Below are positions 1-11,000 of a stretch of DNA of 64,000 bases, piece by piece. Under the pieces are notes generated by a model. It was not told the origin of the DNA. It saw only the letters and a list, made by a program, of their open reading frames with translations, and ran no database searches. The translations under genes were made by a program, and so were the position numbers. The stretch is from NCBI RefSeq assembly GCF_004362855.1, contig NZ_SNXW01000001.1:792702-856701 (forward strand), given 5' to 3'. Within the stretch, counting starts at the first letter, position 1, and the number at the start of each line of letters is the position of its first letter. Source of the DNA: Aquabacterium commune (GTDB lineage Bacteria; Pseudomonadota; Gammaproteobacteria; Burkholderiales; Burkholderiaceae_C).

Positions 1-320
1 TCGAAGAAACCGAGGTGGTCGGCCACGGCGCGCGCCAGGCTTTCGTCGGACGCCGTGCACAGCCAGAGCTGGCGGCCCGCGGCCTTCTGCTCCTGCAACC
101 AGGCCACCAGGGGCTTGGTGTAGGGCAGCGCCGAGCCATCGAGCTTCACGCGCGAAGCGATTTCGCGCTTGAGCCGGGCCTTGCCGCCCAGCAGCCAAAA
201 CGGCACCAGCAGCAGATAGAACGGGTTGTCCTTGATCAGCAGCAGGAAGGACTCCAGCAGGAGGTCACTGTGGATCAGCGTGCCGTCGAGGTCCACGCAC
301 AGCGCAACGTTGTCAGACAT
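1..320 (-). CDS. HAD-family hydrolase domain, 5' part of a probable HAD-UbiA prenyltransferase fusion (runs off the left edge)
   Basis: The gene begins with ATG at 320 and leaves the window at base 1, so only about 106 residues are visible. Residues 9-13 read DLDGT, the nucleophile motif of haloacid-dehalogenase phosphatases, followed by a hydrophobic stretch (about residues 20-45) and a second HAD-like segment ending in LCTASDE. In Proteobacteria this exact kind of N-terminus is often joined to a UbiA-type polyprenyl transferase of about 480 residues; that fusion is inference here because the C-terminal part is missing. Its place beside a flippase-like membrane protein and nucleotide-sugar genes fits a role in lipid-linked sugar chemistry at the inner membrane. 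A stand-alone HAD phosphatase is the alternative. Confidence 0.75.
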   Translation of the reverse strand, partial: MSDNVALCVDLDGTLIHSDLLLESFLLLIKDNPFYLLLVPFWLLGGKARLKREIASRVKLDGSALPYTKPLVAWLQEQKAAGRQLWLCTASDESLARAVADHLGFF

Positions 321-376
321 TCGGTCCCTGTTCAGATGTCAATGCAGATTCGTTCACCAGGCCAACTCAAGCCAAC

Positions 377-1351
377 TCAGGCCCGCTCATGCCGCAGCAG
401 CCACACGCAGGCCCAGCCAATCAGCACGGCCAACCACAGGGTCAGCACGCGGCAGATCAGCGTGAGCAGGATGGCTTGCGGCGTGGAAAAGCCGTGCGCG
501 TAGAGCAAAGCGGCCATGACGGCCTCGGTGCTGCCCAGGCCGCCCGGCAGGAAGGACAGCGCCCCCACGATGATGGCGATGGCGTAGATGCCCATGGCGC
601 CGGGCACGGTGAGCTTGTCGGGCGAGAGGATGTCGGAGATGAGCTTGAGGCCAACCGCTTCCGCGCCCCAGGCCGCCAGGCCCAGCAGCATGCCGGTCAG
701 CAAGATGCTGGGCGACAGGAACATGCGCGCACTGGCCAGCATGCGGGCCACCGGCGCCACCCACTTGACCAGACCGGCCGCGTCGCGCCGTGCGCCCTGC
801 TCGGCCACAGACGCCCAGGGCACCAGGGCCACCGAAGCCAGCAAACCGCCCACCAGGCCGACGGCCACCCACAGGAACTGGCGGTAGGCCTGCAACTCGG
901 CCAGCACCACCACGGCCAGCAGGATCATGACGACGAGGTCGAGCAGGCGCTCGATGAAGAAGGCGCCCGTGACCGAGGCCAGCGGGATGCCGTGCGGCTG
1001 GTAGTAGCGCGCGCGCACCATTTCACCGAGCTTGCCCGGCGACAGCGTGAAGGCAAAGCCCGCCATGAAGGTCAGGCTGACGAAGCGCCAGGGCAGCGTG
1101 TGCCCCAGGCGCCGGAGGTACATCTGCCAGCGCACCACGCGCAGGGCGTAATTGAAGAGCGACAAGGCGCCAGCGGCCAGCACGAGCAGCCAACCCTCGG
1201 CCACGGGGCGCAGGTCGATCTGGGCGATGTCCTTGCGGAAGGCCATGGCGCACCAGACAGCGAACACGGCGAACACCCCGTACACCAGGGTGCGCCGCCA
1301 CAGAGGCGATGCGGGCGGCGCCACGCTGTCAGGGAGTGCTTGTTCGCTCAT
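377..1351 (-). CDS. Flippase-like integral membrane protein (LPG synthase TM / UPF0104 family)
   Basis: The 324-residue product has about eight hydrophobic segments and the motifs of the lysylphosphatidylglycerol-synthase transmembrane family without the catalytic domain: NYALRVVRWQMYL near residue 67, SPGKLGEMVRARYY near 104 and FLPGGLGSTEAVMAALL near 267. Family members (YbhN, AglD) are thought to move or help flip lipid-linked substrates across the inner membrane, but few have a proven substrate. The ATG at 1351 gives the usual length. It lies 105 bp downstream of rfbC on the same strand, with the HAD gene following 56 bp later, so it may belong to the polysaccharide locus. The substrate cannot be told from sequence. 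Confidence 0.85.
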   Translation of the reverse strand: MSEQALPDSVAPPASPLWRRTLVYGVFAVFAVWCAMAFRKDIAQIDLRPVAEGWLLVLAAGALSLFNYALRVVRWQMYLRRLGHTLPWRFVSLTFMAGFAFTLSPGKLGEMVRARYYQPHGIPLASVTGAFFIERLLDLVVMILLAVVVLAELQAYRQFLWVAVGLVGGLLASVALVPWASVAEQGARRDAAGLVKWVAPVARMLASARMFLSPSILLTGMLLGLAAWGAEAVGLKLISDILSPDKLTVPGAMGIYAIAIIVGALSFLPGGLGSTEAVMAALLYAHGFSTPQAILLTLICRVLTLWLAVLIGWACVWLLRHERA

Positions 1352-1456
1352 GGCCGGGATTATGGTCTTCCCTCATGGACGCCATGTGTCAGCTCTGTGC
1401 ACTGCTGACGACAAAACACCCCGCAAACGAGGCCTTGAGGATGAAGGCCTGGGCGC

Positions 1457-2068
1457 TCAAACGGCAAACGGCGCCCACACGGGCAACTCGGTGGCGGCAC
1501 GTTCACGGGCCTGCGCCAGCGTCACGGCTTGGGCGTCTTTGGGCGCCACGATGGCGATCCCACCGTTGAGGCCAGCCAGCGGCCACTCGATGCCGATGGC
1601 CGGGTCTTGCCAATGGAGGCTGCGCTCGCAGTCACGGGCATAGACGTCGGTGGTCTTGTAGAGGAAGTGGGTGTCGTCGGCCAGGGACAGGAAACCGTGG
1701 GCAAAGCCTTCCGGGATCCACATCTGACGGCGGTTGTCGGCGCTCAGCTCCACGCCGACCCATTGGCCGAAAGTGGGCGAGCCCACGCGGATGTCAACGG
1801 CCACATCGTAAGCAGCGCCCTGGGTCACGCGCACCAGCTTGCCTTGCGGATTCGGCGGCAGCTGGTAGTGCAGGCCACGCAGCACACCGGCTTTGCTGCA
1901 CGAATGGTTGTCCTGCACGAAGGCGCGCGGTGTGGGCAGGCCCAGCTCGCGCAGGCCGGCATGGAAGCGCGGCTCGTTGAAGGTCTCCATGAACCAGCCG
2001 CGCTCGTCGGCGAACACAGCGGGCTCGACGATGACGACGTCGGGGATGCGGGTCTGGGTGAGTTTCAT
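1457..2068 (-). CDS. rfbC: dTDP-4-dehydrorhamnose 3,5-epimerase
   Basis: RmlC catalyses the third step of dTDP-L-rhamnose synthesis, epimerising dTDP-4-keto-6-deoxyglucose at C3 and C5 in the cytoplasm. The product is 203 residues, the normal length. It carries the cupin signature with the catalytic histidine in RGLHYQ and the PEGFAHGF segment. The frame stays open upstream to 2134, but the ATG at 2068 (MKLTQTRIP) starts exactly where family members start, and the extension has no family similarity. The gene is last in the run rfbB-rfbD-rfbA-rfbC, 16 bp after rfbA, so it should be translated from one polycistronic message. Confidence 0.95.
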   Translation of the reverse strand: MKLTQTRIPDVVIVEPAVFADERGWFMETFNEPRFHAGLRELGLPTPRAFVQDNHSCSKAGVLRGLHYQLPPNPQGKLVRVTQGAAYDVAVDIRVGSPTFGQWVGVELSADNRRQMWIPEGFAHGFLSLADDTHFLYKTTDVYARDCERSLHWQDPAIGIEWPLAGLNGGIAIVAPKDAQAVTLAQARERAATELPVWAPFAV

Positions 2069-2084
2069 GGGGGAGGTCCTGGGG

Positions 2085-2966
<882 letters not shown>

Positions 2967-2969
2967 GTC

Positions 2970-3902
2970 TCAGCGTCCCAGGATTTCCGTCAGCATGCGG
3001 CTGACACCGTGCTGCCAGTCGGGCAGCTGCAAGCCGAAGGCCTGCTGCAGTTTGTCGGTGGCCAGGCGCGAGTTCAGCGGGCGCTGCGCCGGCGTGGGGT
3101 ACTCGGCCGTGGGGATGGGGCGGATGGCCTCGGGCGCCACCCGGATGGGCTGGCCGGCGGCACGCGCCCACTCGATGACGAAGCTGGCGTAAGCGTGCCA
3201 GCTGGTGTGGCCGCTGGCCACCAGGTGGTAGAGGCCCAGGAGCTCGTCGCGGCGCGGGCCTGCCGGCGCACCCTGCACCACGCGGATGGCATGGGCCGTG
3301 ACGTCGGCCAGCAGGTCGGCCCCGGTGGGTGCGCCGACCTGGTCGTCGATGACGTTGAGCGCGTCGCGCTCGGCCGCCAGGCGCAGCATGGTGCGGGCGA
3401 AGTTGCCACCGCGCGCCGCATAGACCCAGCTGGTGCGCAAGGTCAGGTGGCGGCAGCCGCTGACGGCGATGGCCAGCTCGCCTTCGCGCTTGGTCTGGCC
3501 ATAGACGCTCAAAGGCGCCGTGGCGGCATCCTCGTCCCGCGGGGCCTGGCCACTGCCGTCGAAGACGTAGTCGGTGCTGTAGTGCACCAGCAGGATGCCG
3601 CGCTGCGCCGCTTCCTGGGCGATCAGGCCCGGCGTGGTCGCGTTGATCAGGCGGGCCAGTTCGGGCTCGGCCTCGGCCTTGTCCACCGCCGTGTGGGCCG
3701 CGGCATTGACGATGACGTCGGGCTGGACGATGCGGATGATCTCCAGCACCTGCTCGGGCTGGGTGAAGTCGGCGCGCAGGTGCGGCGCGGCGTCGGGCCC
3801 AGGGCTGTGGGCGTCAAACGCGTGCAGCGCACCCAGTGGCGCCAGGGCGCGTTGCAGTTCCCAGCCGACCTGGCCACCGCTGCCCAGCAGGAGGATGTTC
3901 AT
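2970..3902 (-). CDS. rfbD: dTDP-4-dehydrorhamnose reductase
   Basis: RmlD performs the last step, NAD(P)H-dependent reduction to dTDP-L-rhamnose. The 310-residue product has the Rossmann motif [12 protein letters not shown] at its N-terminus, the STDYVFDG segment and the catalytic Tyr/Lys pair in [11 protein letters not shown]. The open frame runs 29 codons further upstream, but the ATG at 3902 overlaps the stop codon of rfbB in an ATGA arrangement typical of translational coupling, and the protein aligns from there. Second gene of the rhamnose operon. Confidence 0.96.
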   Translation of the reverse strand: MNILLLGSGGQVGWELQRALAPLGALHAFDAHSPGPDAAPHLRADFTQPEQVLEIIRIVQPDVIVNAAAHTAVDKAEAEPELARLINATTPGLIAQEAAQRGILLVHYSTDYVFDGSGQAPRDEDAATAPLSVYGQTKREGELAIAVSGCRHLTLRTSWVYAARGGNFARTMLRLAAERDALNVIDDQVGAPTGADLLADVTAHAIRVVQGAPAGPRRDELLGLYHLVASGHTSWHAYASFVIEWARAAGQPIRVAPEAIRPIPTAEYPTPAQRPLNSRLATDKLQQAFGLQLPDWQHGVSRMLTEILGR

Positions 3903-4969
3903 GCGCGGCCGCCGTAGTTCTGCGCGATCCAGTCGCGGTAGCCGCCGGAGCGCACGGTGTCGATCCACTCGGTGTTGTCGAGGAACCATTGCACCGTTTT
4001 GCGGATGCCAGACGCGAAGGTCTCGGCCGGGGTCCAGCCGATCTCGCTCTGGATTTTGCGCGGGTCGATGGCGTAGCGGCGGTCGTGGCCCGGGCGGTCG
4101 GTCACGTAGGTGATGAGGCTGGCGTAGGGCTTGCCGTCGGCACGCGGGCGCAGCTCATCGAGGATGGCGCAGATGGTGTTGACCACGTCGATGTTCTTGA
4201 TCTCGTTGATGCCACCGACGTTGTAAACCTCGCCCGAGCGGCCCTTCTCCAGGACCTGGCAGATGGCTTCGCAGTGGTCGCGCACGAACAACCAGTCGCG
4301 GATGTTCAGGCCGTCGCCGTACACCGGCAGGGGCTTGCCTTCCAGCGCGTTCAAGATCATCAAAGGGATGAGCTTTTCCGGGAAGTGGTAGGGCCCGTAG
4401 TTGTTGCTGCAGTTGGTGGTCAGCGTGGGCAGGCCGTAGGTGTGGTGGTAGGCGCGCACCAGGTGGTCGCTGCCGGCCTTGCTGGCCGAGTAAGGGCTGT
4501 TGGGCGCGTAAGCCGTGGTCTCGGAGAAGGCCGGGTCGGTGTCGGACAGCGAACCATAGACCTCGTCGGTGGAGACGTGCAGGAAACGGAAAGCGGCCTT
4601 GTCGGCCTCGCTCATGGCGCTCCAGTAGGCGCGCGTTTCTTCCAGCAGGCTGAAGGTGCCGACCATGTTGGTGTGGATGAACTCGCCCGGCCCGTGGATG
4701 GAGCGATCCACGTGGCTCTCGGCGGCGAAGTGCAGGATGGCGCGCGGCTGGTACTGAGCCAGGGCCTGGCGCACGGCCTCGCGGTCGGCGATGTCGGCCT
4801 GGATCAGGGTGGCCTGACCCGACTTCAGCTGCGGCGCGATGGTGTGCGGGTTGCCCGCGTAGGTGAGCTTGTCGAACACGACCACGGGCTCGGCGCCCGC
4901 TTGCCGCTCGCACCAGTGGTGCACGAAGTTGCCGCCAATGAAGCCGGCGCCGCCAGTGATCAGGATCAT
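3899..4969 (-). CDS. rfbB: dTDP-glucose 4,6-dehydratase
   Basis: RmlB oxidises and dehydrates dTDP-glucose to dTDP-4-keto-6-deoxyglucose. The 356-residue product is an extended short-chain dehydrogenase with [13 protein letters not shown] at residue 6, the active-site run STDEVYGSL and the [11 protein letters not shown] tyrosine/lysine motif. It is the first gene of the rhamnose operon. The 209 bp between its start and the divergent nucleotidyltransferase gene should carry both promoters. Confidence 0.97.
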   Translation of the reverse strand: MILITGGAGFIGGNFVHHWCERQAGAEPVVVFDKLTYAGNPHTIAPQLKSGQATLIQADIADREAVRQALAQYQPRAILHFAAESHVDRSIHGPGEFIHTNMVGTFSLLEETRAYWSAMSEADKAAFRFLHVSTDEVYGSLSDTDPAFSETTAYAPNSPYSASKAGSDHLVRAYHHTYGLPTLTTNCSNNYGPYHFPEKLIPLMILNALEGKPLPVYGDGLNIRDWLFVRDHCEAICQVLEKGRSGEVYNVGGINEIKNIDVVNTICAILDELRPRADGKPYASLITYVTDRPGHDRRYAIDPRKIQSEIGWTPAETFASGIRKTVQWFLDNTEWIDTVRSGGYRDWIAQNYGGRA

Positions 4970-5178
4970 GGGTGTGCTGCTGTCCAGAGAAGGCGCCGAT
5001 GAACCGACGCAAGGGACACATTATGGCGAGCACTTCGTGACGAATCCTCGGTCCCTGGTGTCGCCCGGCCCTCACCACCCTCCATTCGGGGGCATGCTGA
5101 CCGCGCTGGCCAGGGAACTTTGCCCTGCCTTGCGTCATCATTGCGTCACACGCCACAAAAACAGCCGAAAGACCCGAT

Positions 5179-6282
5179 ATGGCAAAAGCGATGATCCTGG
5201 CCGCCGGTCAGGGCACCCGCGTCAGGCCCCTGACCAAGCAAACGCCCAAGCCCATGGTGCCCATCCTGGGCAAGCCGGTGATGGAATACATCATCGAGCA
5301 CCTGGCCCGCTATGGCGTGCACGACATCATGGTCAACGTGGCGTTCAACCACTGGAAGATCGAGAACTACTTCGGCGACGGCCACCGCTGGGGCGTGGAG
5401 ATCGGCTACGCCTTCGAGGGCGCGCGCGAGCACGGTGAAATCGTGCCCCGCCCGCTGGGCTCGGCCGGCGGCATGCGCCGCATCCAGGATTTCTCGGGCT
5501 TCTTCGACGACACCACCATCGTCCTCTGCGGCGACGCCATCATCGACCTGGACCTGCAGGCCGCCCTGTTCGAGCACAAGACCAAGGGCGCCCTGGCCAG
5601 CGTGGTGACGCTGGAGGTGCCGCTGGACCAGGTCAAGAACTACGGCATCGTGGTGGCCGACAACGAGGGCCGGGTCACGTCCTTCCAGGAAAAGCCCGAG
5701 CCCGAGGAGGCCAAATCCCAGCTGGCCTCCACCGGCATCTACATCTTCGAGCCCAGCGTGATCGACCTGATCCCGCCCGACCGCGAATTCGACATCGGCA
5801 GCCAGCTTTTCCCCCTGCTGGTGGAAAAGGGCCTGCCCTTTTACGCCCAGAGCCGCCATTTCAACTGGATCGACATCGGCCGCGTGGCCGACTACTGGGC
5901 CGTCTGCCAACGCGTGCTGGCCGGTGAAATCGCCCAGATGGACATGCCTGGCAAGGAAGTGCGCCCTGGCGTCTGGGTGGGCCTGAACACCCGCATCGAC
6001 TGGGACACGGTGAAGATCAACGGGCCGGTGTACATCGGCTCGGGCAGCTGCGTGGAGCCGGGCGTGACCCTGGAAGGCCCGTGCTGGATCGGCCATGGCA
6101 GCCGCCTGCGCCAGGGTTGCAGCGTCAAACGCAGCGTGTTGTTCGAGTACACCCGGGTGTCCGAGAACACGGTGCTTGAAGACGTGGTGGCCTCGCCGCA
6201 GTACTGCGTGGACCGCCACGGCAAGACCACCTACCAGGGCGACGAGACCACCTCGCTGCGCTGGGGAGATGCGCGCGCTTGA
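5179..6282 (+). CDS. Sugar-1-phosphate nucleotidyltransferase with left-handed beta-helix C-terminus (mannose-1-phosphate guanylyltransferase-like)
   Basis: The 367-residue product starts with the NTP-transferase motif ILAAGQGTRVRPLTKQTPKP and keeps the usual metal/sugar segment (LCGDAIIDLDL). Residues about 270-330 form a hexapeptide beta-helix (VYIGSGSCVEPGVTL and following). This domain order is that of GDP-mannose pyrophosphorylase-like or glucose-1-phosphate nucleotidyltransferases that supply precursors for capsule, exopolysaccharide or LPS. The nucleotide and sugar cannot be assigned from sequence alone. It is divergent from rfbB and is followed after 55 bp by the epimerase gene, then ugd, which suggests one plus-strand transcription unit. 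Confidence 0.88.
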   Translation: MAKAMILAAGQGTRVRPLTKQTPKPMVPILGKPVMEYIIEHLARYGVHDIMVNVAFNHWKIENYFGDGHRWGVEIGYAFEGAREHGEIVPRPLGSAGGMRRIQDFSGFFDDTTIVLCGDAIIDLDLQAALFEHKTKGALASVVTLEVPLDQVKNYGIVVADNEGRVTSFQEKPEPEEAKSQLASTGIYIFEPSVIDLIPPDREFDIGSQLFPLLVEKGLPFYAQSRHFNWIDIGRVADYWAVCQRVLAGEIAQMDMPGKEVRPGVWVGLNTRIDWDTVKINGPVYIGSGSCVEPGVTLEGPCWIGHGSRLRQGCSVKRSVLFEYTRVSENTVLEDVVASPQYCVDRHGKTTYQGDETTSLRWGDARA

Positions 6283-6337
6283 TGCACGCGCTGGACCCGT
6301 GGCGCCTGATGGCCCGCGCCTGACGGACAATACCGGC

Positions 6338-7357
6338 ATGCGCAAGATTCTGATCACCGGCGCCGCCGGCTTCATCGGGATGCACGTGTCACAGGCGCTG
6401 CTGGCGCGCGGCGACACCGTCATCGGTCTGGACAACCTCAACGACTACTACGACCCGCAGCTCAAGCGGGACCGTGTGGCCTCGTTGCAGGCGGGTCCGG
6501 ACGCCGGCCGTTTTCAGTTCGTGGAAGCCGACTTGGTGGACATGGCCGGCCTGAACGCCCTGTTCGATGCCCACGGCTTCGACGGCGTGGTGCACCTGGC
6601 CGCCCAGGCCGGGGTGCGCTACTCGCTGACCCACCCGCACGCCTACGCCCAGTCCAACCTGGTGGGCTTCGTGAACATGCTGGAGGCCTGCCGCCGCCAC
6701 CGCACGGCGCACCTGGTCTATGCCAGCAGCTCCAGCGTGTACGGCGGCAACACCCGCATGCCGTTCTCGGAAAACGACGCGGTGGACCACCCCGTCAGCC
6801 TGTACGCGGCCACCAAGAAGGCCAACGAGCTGATGGCCCACACCTACAGCCACCTCTACGGCCTGCCGACCACCGGCCTGCGCTTTTTCACGGTCTACGG
6901 GCCCTGGGGCCGACCGGACATGGCGCCGATGCTGTTCACGCGCGCCATCCTGGCCGGTGAGCCCATCAAGGTGTTCAACCACGGCAAGATGCAGCGCGAC
7001 TTCACCTTCATCGACGACATCGTCGCCGGGGTGGTGGCCACGCTGGACCGCCCGCCGGTGGCCGATGACGCCTTCGACCGCGCCGCGCCCCAGGCATCGG
7101 GCTCCTGGGCGCCCTACAAGGTGTTCAACATCGGCCACAGCGAACCCGTGCAGCTGATGGACTTCATCCGCACCCTGGAAAGCGCCCTGGGCGTGAGCGC
7201 GCAACTCGATCTGCAACCCATGGCCCCCGGCGACGTGCCCGCCACCTACGCCGACGTCAGCGCCCTGCAGGCCTGGACGGGCGTGGCGCCACACACCGGC
7301 CTGAGCGAGGGCATTGGCCGCTTCGTTGCCTGGTACCGGCAGTACCACCGCGCCTGA
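6338..7357 (+). CDS. NAD-dependent epimerase, UDP-glucuronate 4-epimerase type
   Basis: The 339-residue product is an extended [18 protein letters not shown] at the NAD site, [11 protein letters not shown], and the catalytic [20 protein letters not shown] run. The C-terminal half shows [17 protein letters not shown], typical of the UDP-glucuronate 4-epimerase group (CapI/LpsL-like) that makes UDP-galacturonate. This fits well with the UDP-glucose dehydrogenase gene 58 bp downstream, whose product would be the substrate. The frame is open back to 6095, but the ATG at 6338 gives the correct N-terminus and lies after the stop of the preceding gene. Confidence 0.9.
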   Translation: MRKILITGAAGFIGMHVSQALLARGDTVIGLDNLNDYYDPQLKRDRVASLQAGPDAGRFQFVEADLVDMAGLNALFDAHGFDGVVHLAAQAGVRYSLTHPHAYAQSNLVGFVNMLEACRRHRTAHLVYASSSSVYGGNTRMPFSENDAVDHPVSLYAATKKANELMAHTYSHLYGLPTTGLRFFTVYGPWGRPDMAPMLFTRAILAGEPIKVFNHGKMQRDFTFIDDIVAGVVATLDRPPVADDAFDRAAPQASGSWAPYKVFNIGHSEPVQLMDFIRTLESALGVSAQLDLQPMAPGDVPATYADVSALQAWTGVAPHTGLSEGIGRFVAWYRQYHRA

Positions 7358-7415
7358 GGCCCCCGGCCATCTGTCAGAATCTCCCCTTCCCTTCACATTC
7401 CACAGATCCACCACC

Positions 7416-8747
7416 ATGAAAGTTTCTGTTGTCGGCACCGGCTACGTCGGCCTGGTCACGGGCGCTTGTCTCGCCGAAATGGGCAATGACGTGCTGTGCC
7501 TGGACGTGGACCCGAACAAGATCCGCATCCTGGAAGAAGGCGGCATCCCCATCCACGAGCCGGGCCTGGACCTGGTGGTCGCCCGCAATGTGAAGGCCGG
7601 GCGCCTGCACTTCACCACCGACATCGAACGCGCGGTGGCGCACGGCACCATCCAGTTCATCGCCGTGGGCACGCCCCCCGATGAAGATGGCAGCGCCGAC
7701 CTGCAGTACGTGCTGGCCGCGGCCCGCAACATCGGCCGCCTGATGACGGACTACAAGGTCATCGTGGACAAGTCCACCGTGCCCGTGGGCACCGCCGACA
7801 AGGTGCGCGCCGCCGTGGCCGACGAGATCGCCAAGCGCGACACCGACGCCAAATTCGCCGTGGTGTCGAACCCCGAGTTCCTGAAAGAAGGCGCGGCAGT
7901 CGACGACTTCATGCGCCCCGACCGCATCGTGGTGGGCGCCGACGACGAGCAAGCCATTTTGCTGATGCGCGCCCTGTACGCGCCCTTCCAGCGCAACCAC
8001 GAGCGCCTGGTGGTGATGGACGTGCGCAGCGCCGAGCTGACCAAGTACGCCGCCAACGCCATGCTGGCCACCCGCATCAGCTTCATGAACGAGCTGGCCC
8101 TGCTGGCCGAGAAGATGGGCGCCGACATCGAGCAAGTTCGCTTGGGCATCGGCTCGGACCCCCGCATCGGCACGCACTTCCTGTACGCCGGTTGCGGCTA
8201 CGGCGGCAGCTGCTTCCCCAAGGACGTCAAGGCCCTGATCAAGACCGCTTCGGACGAAGGCCAGGACCTGAAGGTGCTCAAGGCCGTGGAAGCCGCCAAC
8301 GACCACCAGAAGCACGTGCTGATCGAGAAGGTGACGCGCCGCTTCGGCGAAAACCTGGCCGGCAAGCACTTCGCCGTGTGGGGCCTGGCCTTCAAGCCCA
8401 ACACCGACGACATGCGCGAAGCCACCAGCCGCGTGGTGCTGGCCGAGCTGTTCCAGCGCGGCGCCACCGTGACGGCCTACGACCCGGTGGCCATGGCCGA
8501 GGCCCAGCGCATCTTCGGTGACGAACCGCGCCTGACCTACGCCGAGAACCCCATGGGCGCGCTCGATGGCGCCGACGCGCTGCTGATCGTGACCGAGTGG
8601 AAGGAATTCCGCAGCCCGGACTTCGACCGCATCAAGGCCACGCTCAAGAGCCCCGTGGTGCTGGACGGCCGCAACCTGTACGAGCCGGGCCTGGTCCAGC
8701 AGTTCGGGCTGGATTACGAGGGCATTGGCCGCGGGCTGAAGGGCTGA
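7416..8747 (+). CDS. ugd: UDP-glucose 6-dehydrogenase
   Basis: Ugd oxidises UDP-glucose to UDP-glucuronate with two NAD+. The 443-residue product has the N-terminal Rossmann motif [20 protein letters not shown], the central dimerisation helices and the catalytic cysteine in [12 protein letters not shown], and ends normally. ATG at 7416 is chosen over an in-frame codon at 7314, which lies inside the epimerase gene. Together with the upstream epimerase it would supply UDP-glucuronate and UDP-galacturonate for an acidic polysaccharide. It converges on the histidine kinase gene, with only 7 bp between stops. Confidence 0.97.
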   Translation: MKVSVVGTGYVGLVTGACLAEMGNDVLCLDVDPNKIRILEEGGIPIHEPGLDLVVARNVKAGRLHFTTDIERAVAHGTIQFIAVGTPPDEDGSADLQYVLAAARNIGRLMTDYKVIVDKSTVPVGTADKVRAAVADEIAKRDTDAKFAVVSNPEFLKEGAAVDDFMRPDRIVVGADDEQAILLMRALYAPFQRNHERLVVMDVRSAELTKYAANAMLATRISFMNELALLAEKMGADIEQVRLGIGSDPRIGTHFLYAGCGYGGSCFPKDVKALIKTASDEGQDLKVLKAVEAANDHQKHVLIEKVTRRFGENLAGKHFAVWGLAFKPNTDDMREATSRVVLAELFQRGATVTAYDPVAMAEAQRIFGDEPRLTYAENPMGALDGADALLIVTEWKEFRSPDFDRIKATLKSPVVLDGRNLYEPGLVQQFGLDYEGIGRGLKG

Positions 8748-8754
8748 CCACCGC

Positions 8755-10218
8755 TCAGGCCGTCGGCAGGCTCAGCACGAACCGGCTGCCGCCGCCCTCG
8801 CGCGCTTCGCAGCGCACCTGCCCGCCGTGGCGGTGGGCGATCTGGCTCACCAGGCTCAGGCCCAGGCCGACCCCGCCTGCGTGTTCGGCATGGCCGGGCA
8901 GGCGGTAGAAGGGCTCGAAGATGCGTTCGCGCTGTTCCACGGGCACGCCCGGGCCGCGGTCCAGCACGGCCAATTCCAGCACGCCAGGCGCTGTGGTCAG
9001 GGCGAGCGCCACCTCGGGGCCACCGTAGCGGCGGGCATTCTCCAGCAGGTTGCGCACGGCGCGGCGCAGCAGGCGGTCGTCGCCGGTGTAGGGCTGCAGC
9101 GGGAAGTCATCGCCCACGATGACCTCGGCACCCACGCGGTTGGCCTCTTCCGTGGCCAGGCCGAGCAGGTCCACCGGCGCGCGCTCCACCTCGCTGCGGG
9201 CGTCCAGGCGGCTGGCCAGCAGCACCTCTTCGACCAAGGCGTCGAGCTCCTTGATGTCCTGGTGGATTTCGCTGCGGATGCGGGCGGCGCGCTCGGGCGG
9301 GGCCTCGGCCATCAGCGAGACGGCCATCTTCAGGCGCGCCAGGGGCGAGCGCAGCTCGTGGCTGGCGTTGGCCAGCAGGCTGCGGCTGGAGGTGACGAGG
9401 TCTTCGATGCGCTGGGCCGCCTCGTTGAAGCTGCGCGCCACGGCGGCCACCTCGTCGGCGCCCTCCACGGCCACGCGGTGCTGCAACTGGCCCGAACCGA
9501 ACAGCTCTACGCCTTGGCGCAGCGCCGTCAGGCGGCGGGTCAGGCGGATGACGACGGGCCAGGCGCCGATGGCCACGGCCACGAAGAGCAGCACCAGGGT
9601 CAATGCCAGGGCGGGCACGCCTTCGGCCAACCAGGGCGGCATCATCCAGGCCAGGGGCGACAACCAGGGCTGGGCGCGCGGCGGCGGTGGCAGCGCCGGC
9701 ATGCCCGAGGGGCCACCGCCATTGGCGGCATGGCCCGGTTCGACCTCGCGAGGGGGCGGCGGCCCCATGCCAGGACCACCTGGACCGGGTCCGGGCAGGC
9801 CGTTGGCCATGCGCAGGCGCATCGTGCCCGGGCGCATCACCCACAGGGTGCGACCATCCGACAGGCGCGACTGCTGCATCTGAATGCGCAAGTCCGGCCA
9901 GCGGCGCAGGCGCTCGTCCATCAACTCCGACGTGGCGATGCGCTGGCCCCTGGCGTCGTCCAGGGCCATGGGCATGCGCAGGCGGTCGGCCCAATCGAGG
10001 AAGACACGGGCCTGCTCCTGACGCGGCTCGCTGGCGGGCGGCAGGCTGTTTTCAATCAGCTCGGCCCAGGCCGCGGCACGCTCGTTCCAGGCGGTGACGG
10101 ACTGCACCTGGGTGCGTTCGTGCTCGAGGTTGCGCTGCGCCAGCCAGCCCGACACGAGGGCGAAGACCAGCAGCACCGTGACCACGGTGAGGTAGATGCG
10201 CAGTGCCAGCGTCTTCAT
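8755..10218 (-). CDS. Sensor histidine kinase of a Spy/CpxP-linked two-component system
   Basis: The 487-residue inner-membrane kinase has an N-terminal transmembrane helix (about residues 7-25), a periplasmic sensor region that includes a Pro/Gly/Met-rich stretch at about 150-195, a second transmembrane helix near 205-230 and a HAMP domain. The cytoplasmic kinase core then shows the H-box ASHELRSPLARL, the N-box NLLENARRYGG and G-boxes DRGPGVPV and GGVGLGLSLV. It is 39 bp downstream of its response regulator. The layout resembles CpxA, but assignment to Cpx is inference; metal or envelope stress is the likely signal because of the Met/His-rich partner protein. Confidence 0.92.
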   Translation of the reverse strand: MKTLALRIYLTVVTVLLVFALVSGWLAQRNLEHERTQVQSVTAWNERAAAWAELIENSLPPASEPRQEQARVFLDWADRLRMPMALDDARGQRIATSELMDERLRRWPDLRIQMQQSRLSDGRTLWVMRPGTMRLRMANGLPGPGPGGPGMGPPPPREVEPGHAANGGGPSGMPALPPPPRAQPWLSPLAWMMPPWLAEGVPALALTLVLLFVAVAIGAWPVVIRLTRRLTALRQGVELFGSGQLQHRVAVEGADEVAAVARSFNEAAQRIEDLVTSSRSLLANASHELRSPLARLKMAVSLMAEAPPERAARIRSEIHQDIKELDALVEEVLLASRLDARSEVERAPVDLLGLATEEANRVGAEVIVGDDFPLQPYTGDDRLLRRAVRNLLENARRYGGPEVALALTTAPGVLELAVLDRGPGVPVEQRERIFEPFYRLPGHAEHAGGVGLGLSLVSQIAHRHGGQVRCEAREGGGSRFVLSLPTA

Positions 10219-10257
10219 GCCGGGCGCGTCAAGTCACGGGCACGTCGGCCGCACAGC

Positions 10258-10983
10258 TCAGGCGGCATCCTGCTCGGCGTCCTGCTTTTTGGCGAACACA
10301 TAGCCCACGCCCCGCACGGTGAGGATGCGGCGGGGCTCTTTCGGGTCGTCCTCGATGGCGGCGCGGATGCGCGAGATGTGGACGTCGATGGAGCGGTCGA
10401 AGGCTTCCAGCGGATGGCCCTTGAGGGCGTCCATGATCTGGTCGCGGCTGAGCACGCGGCCCGGGTGCTGGGCCATCACGCTGAGCAGGTCGTACTGGTA
10501 GGAGGTCAGGTCGCAGGGCTCATTGCCCAAGCGCACCTGGCGCAGGCCGGTGTCGATTTCCAGGCGGCCGAAGCGCCAGACGTCGGTGTCGTCCGGATGG
10601 GCCGAGGTGCGCCGCAGCAGCGCGCGCACGCGGGCCAGCAACTCGCGCGGCTCGAAGGGTTTGGTGAGGTAGTCGTCTGCACCGATTTCCAGACCGACGA
10701 TGCGGTCGGTGGGCTCGCCGCGGGCGCTGAGCATCAGCACCGGCAGCGTGCGCGTGCGGGGCGAGGCGCGCAACTCGCGGCAGAGGTCGAGGCCATCGCC
10801 ATCGGGCAGCATCAGGTCCAGCACCAGGGCGTCCACCGCCTGGCGTGCCAGCAACTCGCGCCCGGCGCTCAGGGTGGGCGCGGAAGAGACCTGGTAGCCG
10901 TGGCTGTGCAGGTAGTCACCGACCATGGCGCTCAGGCGCAGGTCGTCGTCAATCAGCAGGATGTGCTCGCTCATGTCCGACAT
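10258..10983 (-). CDS. OmpR-family response regulator
   Basis: Residues about 5-120 form a receiver domain with the acidic pair IDDD, the phospho-acceptor aspartate in LVLDLMLPDGDGL and the conserved lysine in YLTKPFEPRELLARV. Residues about 135-235 form a winged-helix DNA-binding domain (LTSYQYDLLSVMAQHPGRVL, then the recognition segment AFDRSIDVHISRIR). ATG codons at 10983 and 10974 are both possible; the first has a purine-rich GGAG about 11 nt upstream. It is preceded after 17 bp by the Spy-like gene and followed by the kinase, so the three form an operon. By analogy with CpxR it probably activates its own operon. Confidence 0.93.
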   Translation of the reverse strand: MSDMSEHILLIDDDLRLSAMVGDYLHSHGYQVSSAPTLSAGRELLARQAVDALVLDLMLPDGDGLDLCRELRASPRTRTLPVLMLSARGEPTDRIVGLEIGADDYLTKPFEPRELLARVRALLRRTSAHPDDTDVWRFGRLEIDTGLRQVRLGNEPCDLTSYQYDLLSVMAQHPGRVLSRDQIMDALKGHPLEAFDRSIDVHISRIRAAIEDDPKEPRRILTVRGVGYVFAKKQDAEQDAA

Positions 10984-11000
10984 TGTCGCGCGCTCCGGGC

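Noticed and set aside
389..1408. Long opposite-strand open frames inside the flippase-like, rfb, ppc, edd and sulfate genes, such as 389-1408, 1893-3917, 12712-14598 and 56956-60918
   Set aside because: They are shadows of GC-rich coding strands: the translations are low-complexity Gln/His/Gly/Arg/Val text without domains, while the other strand encodes complete known enzymes.
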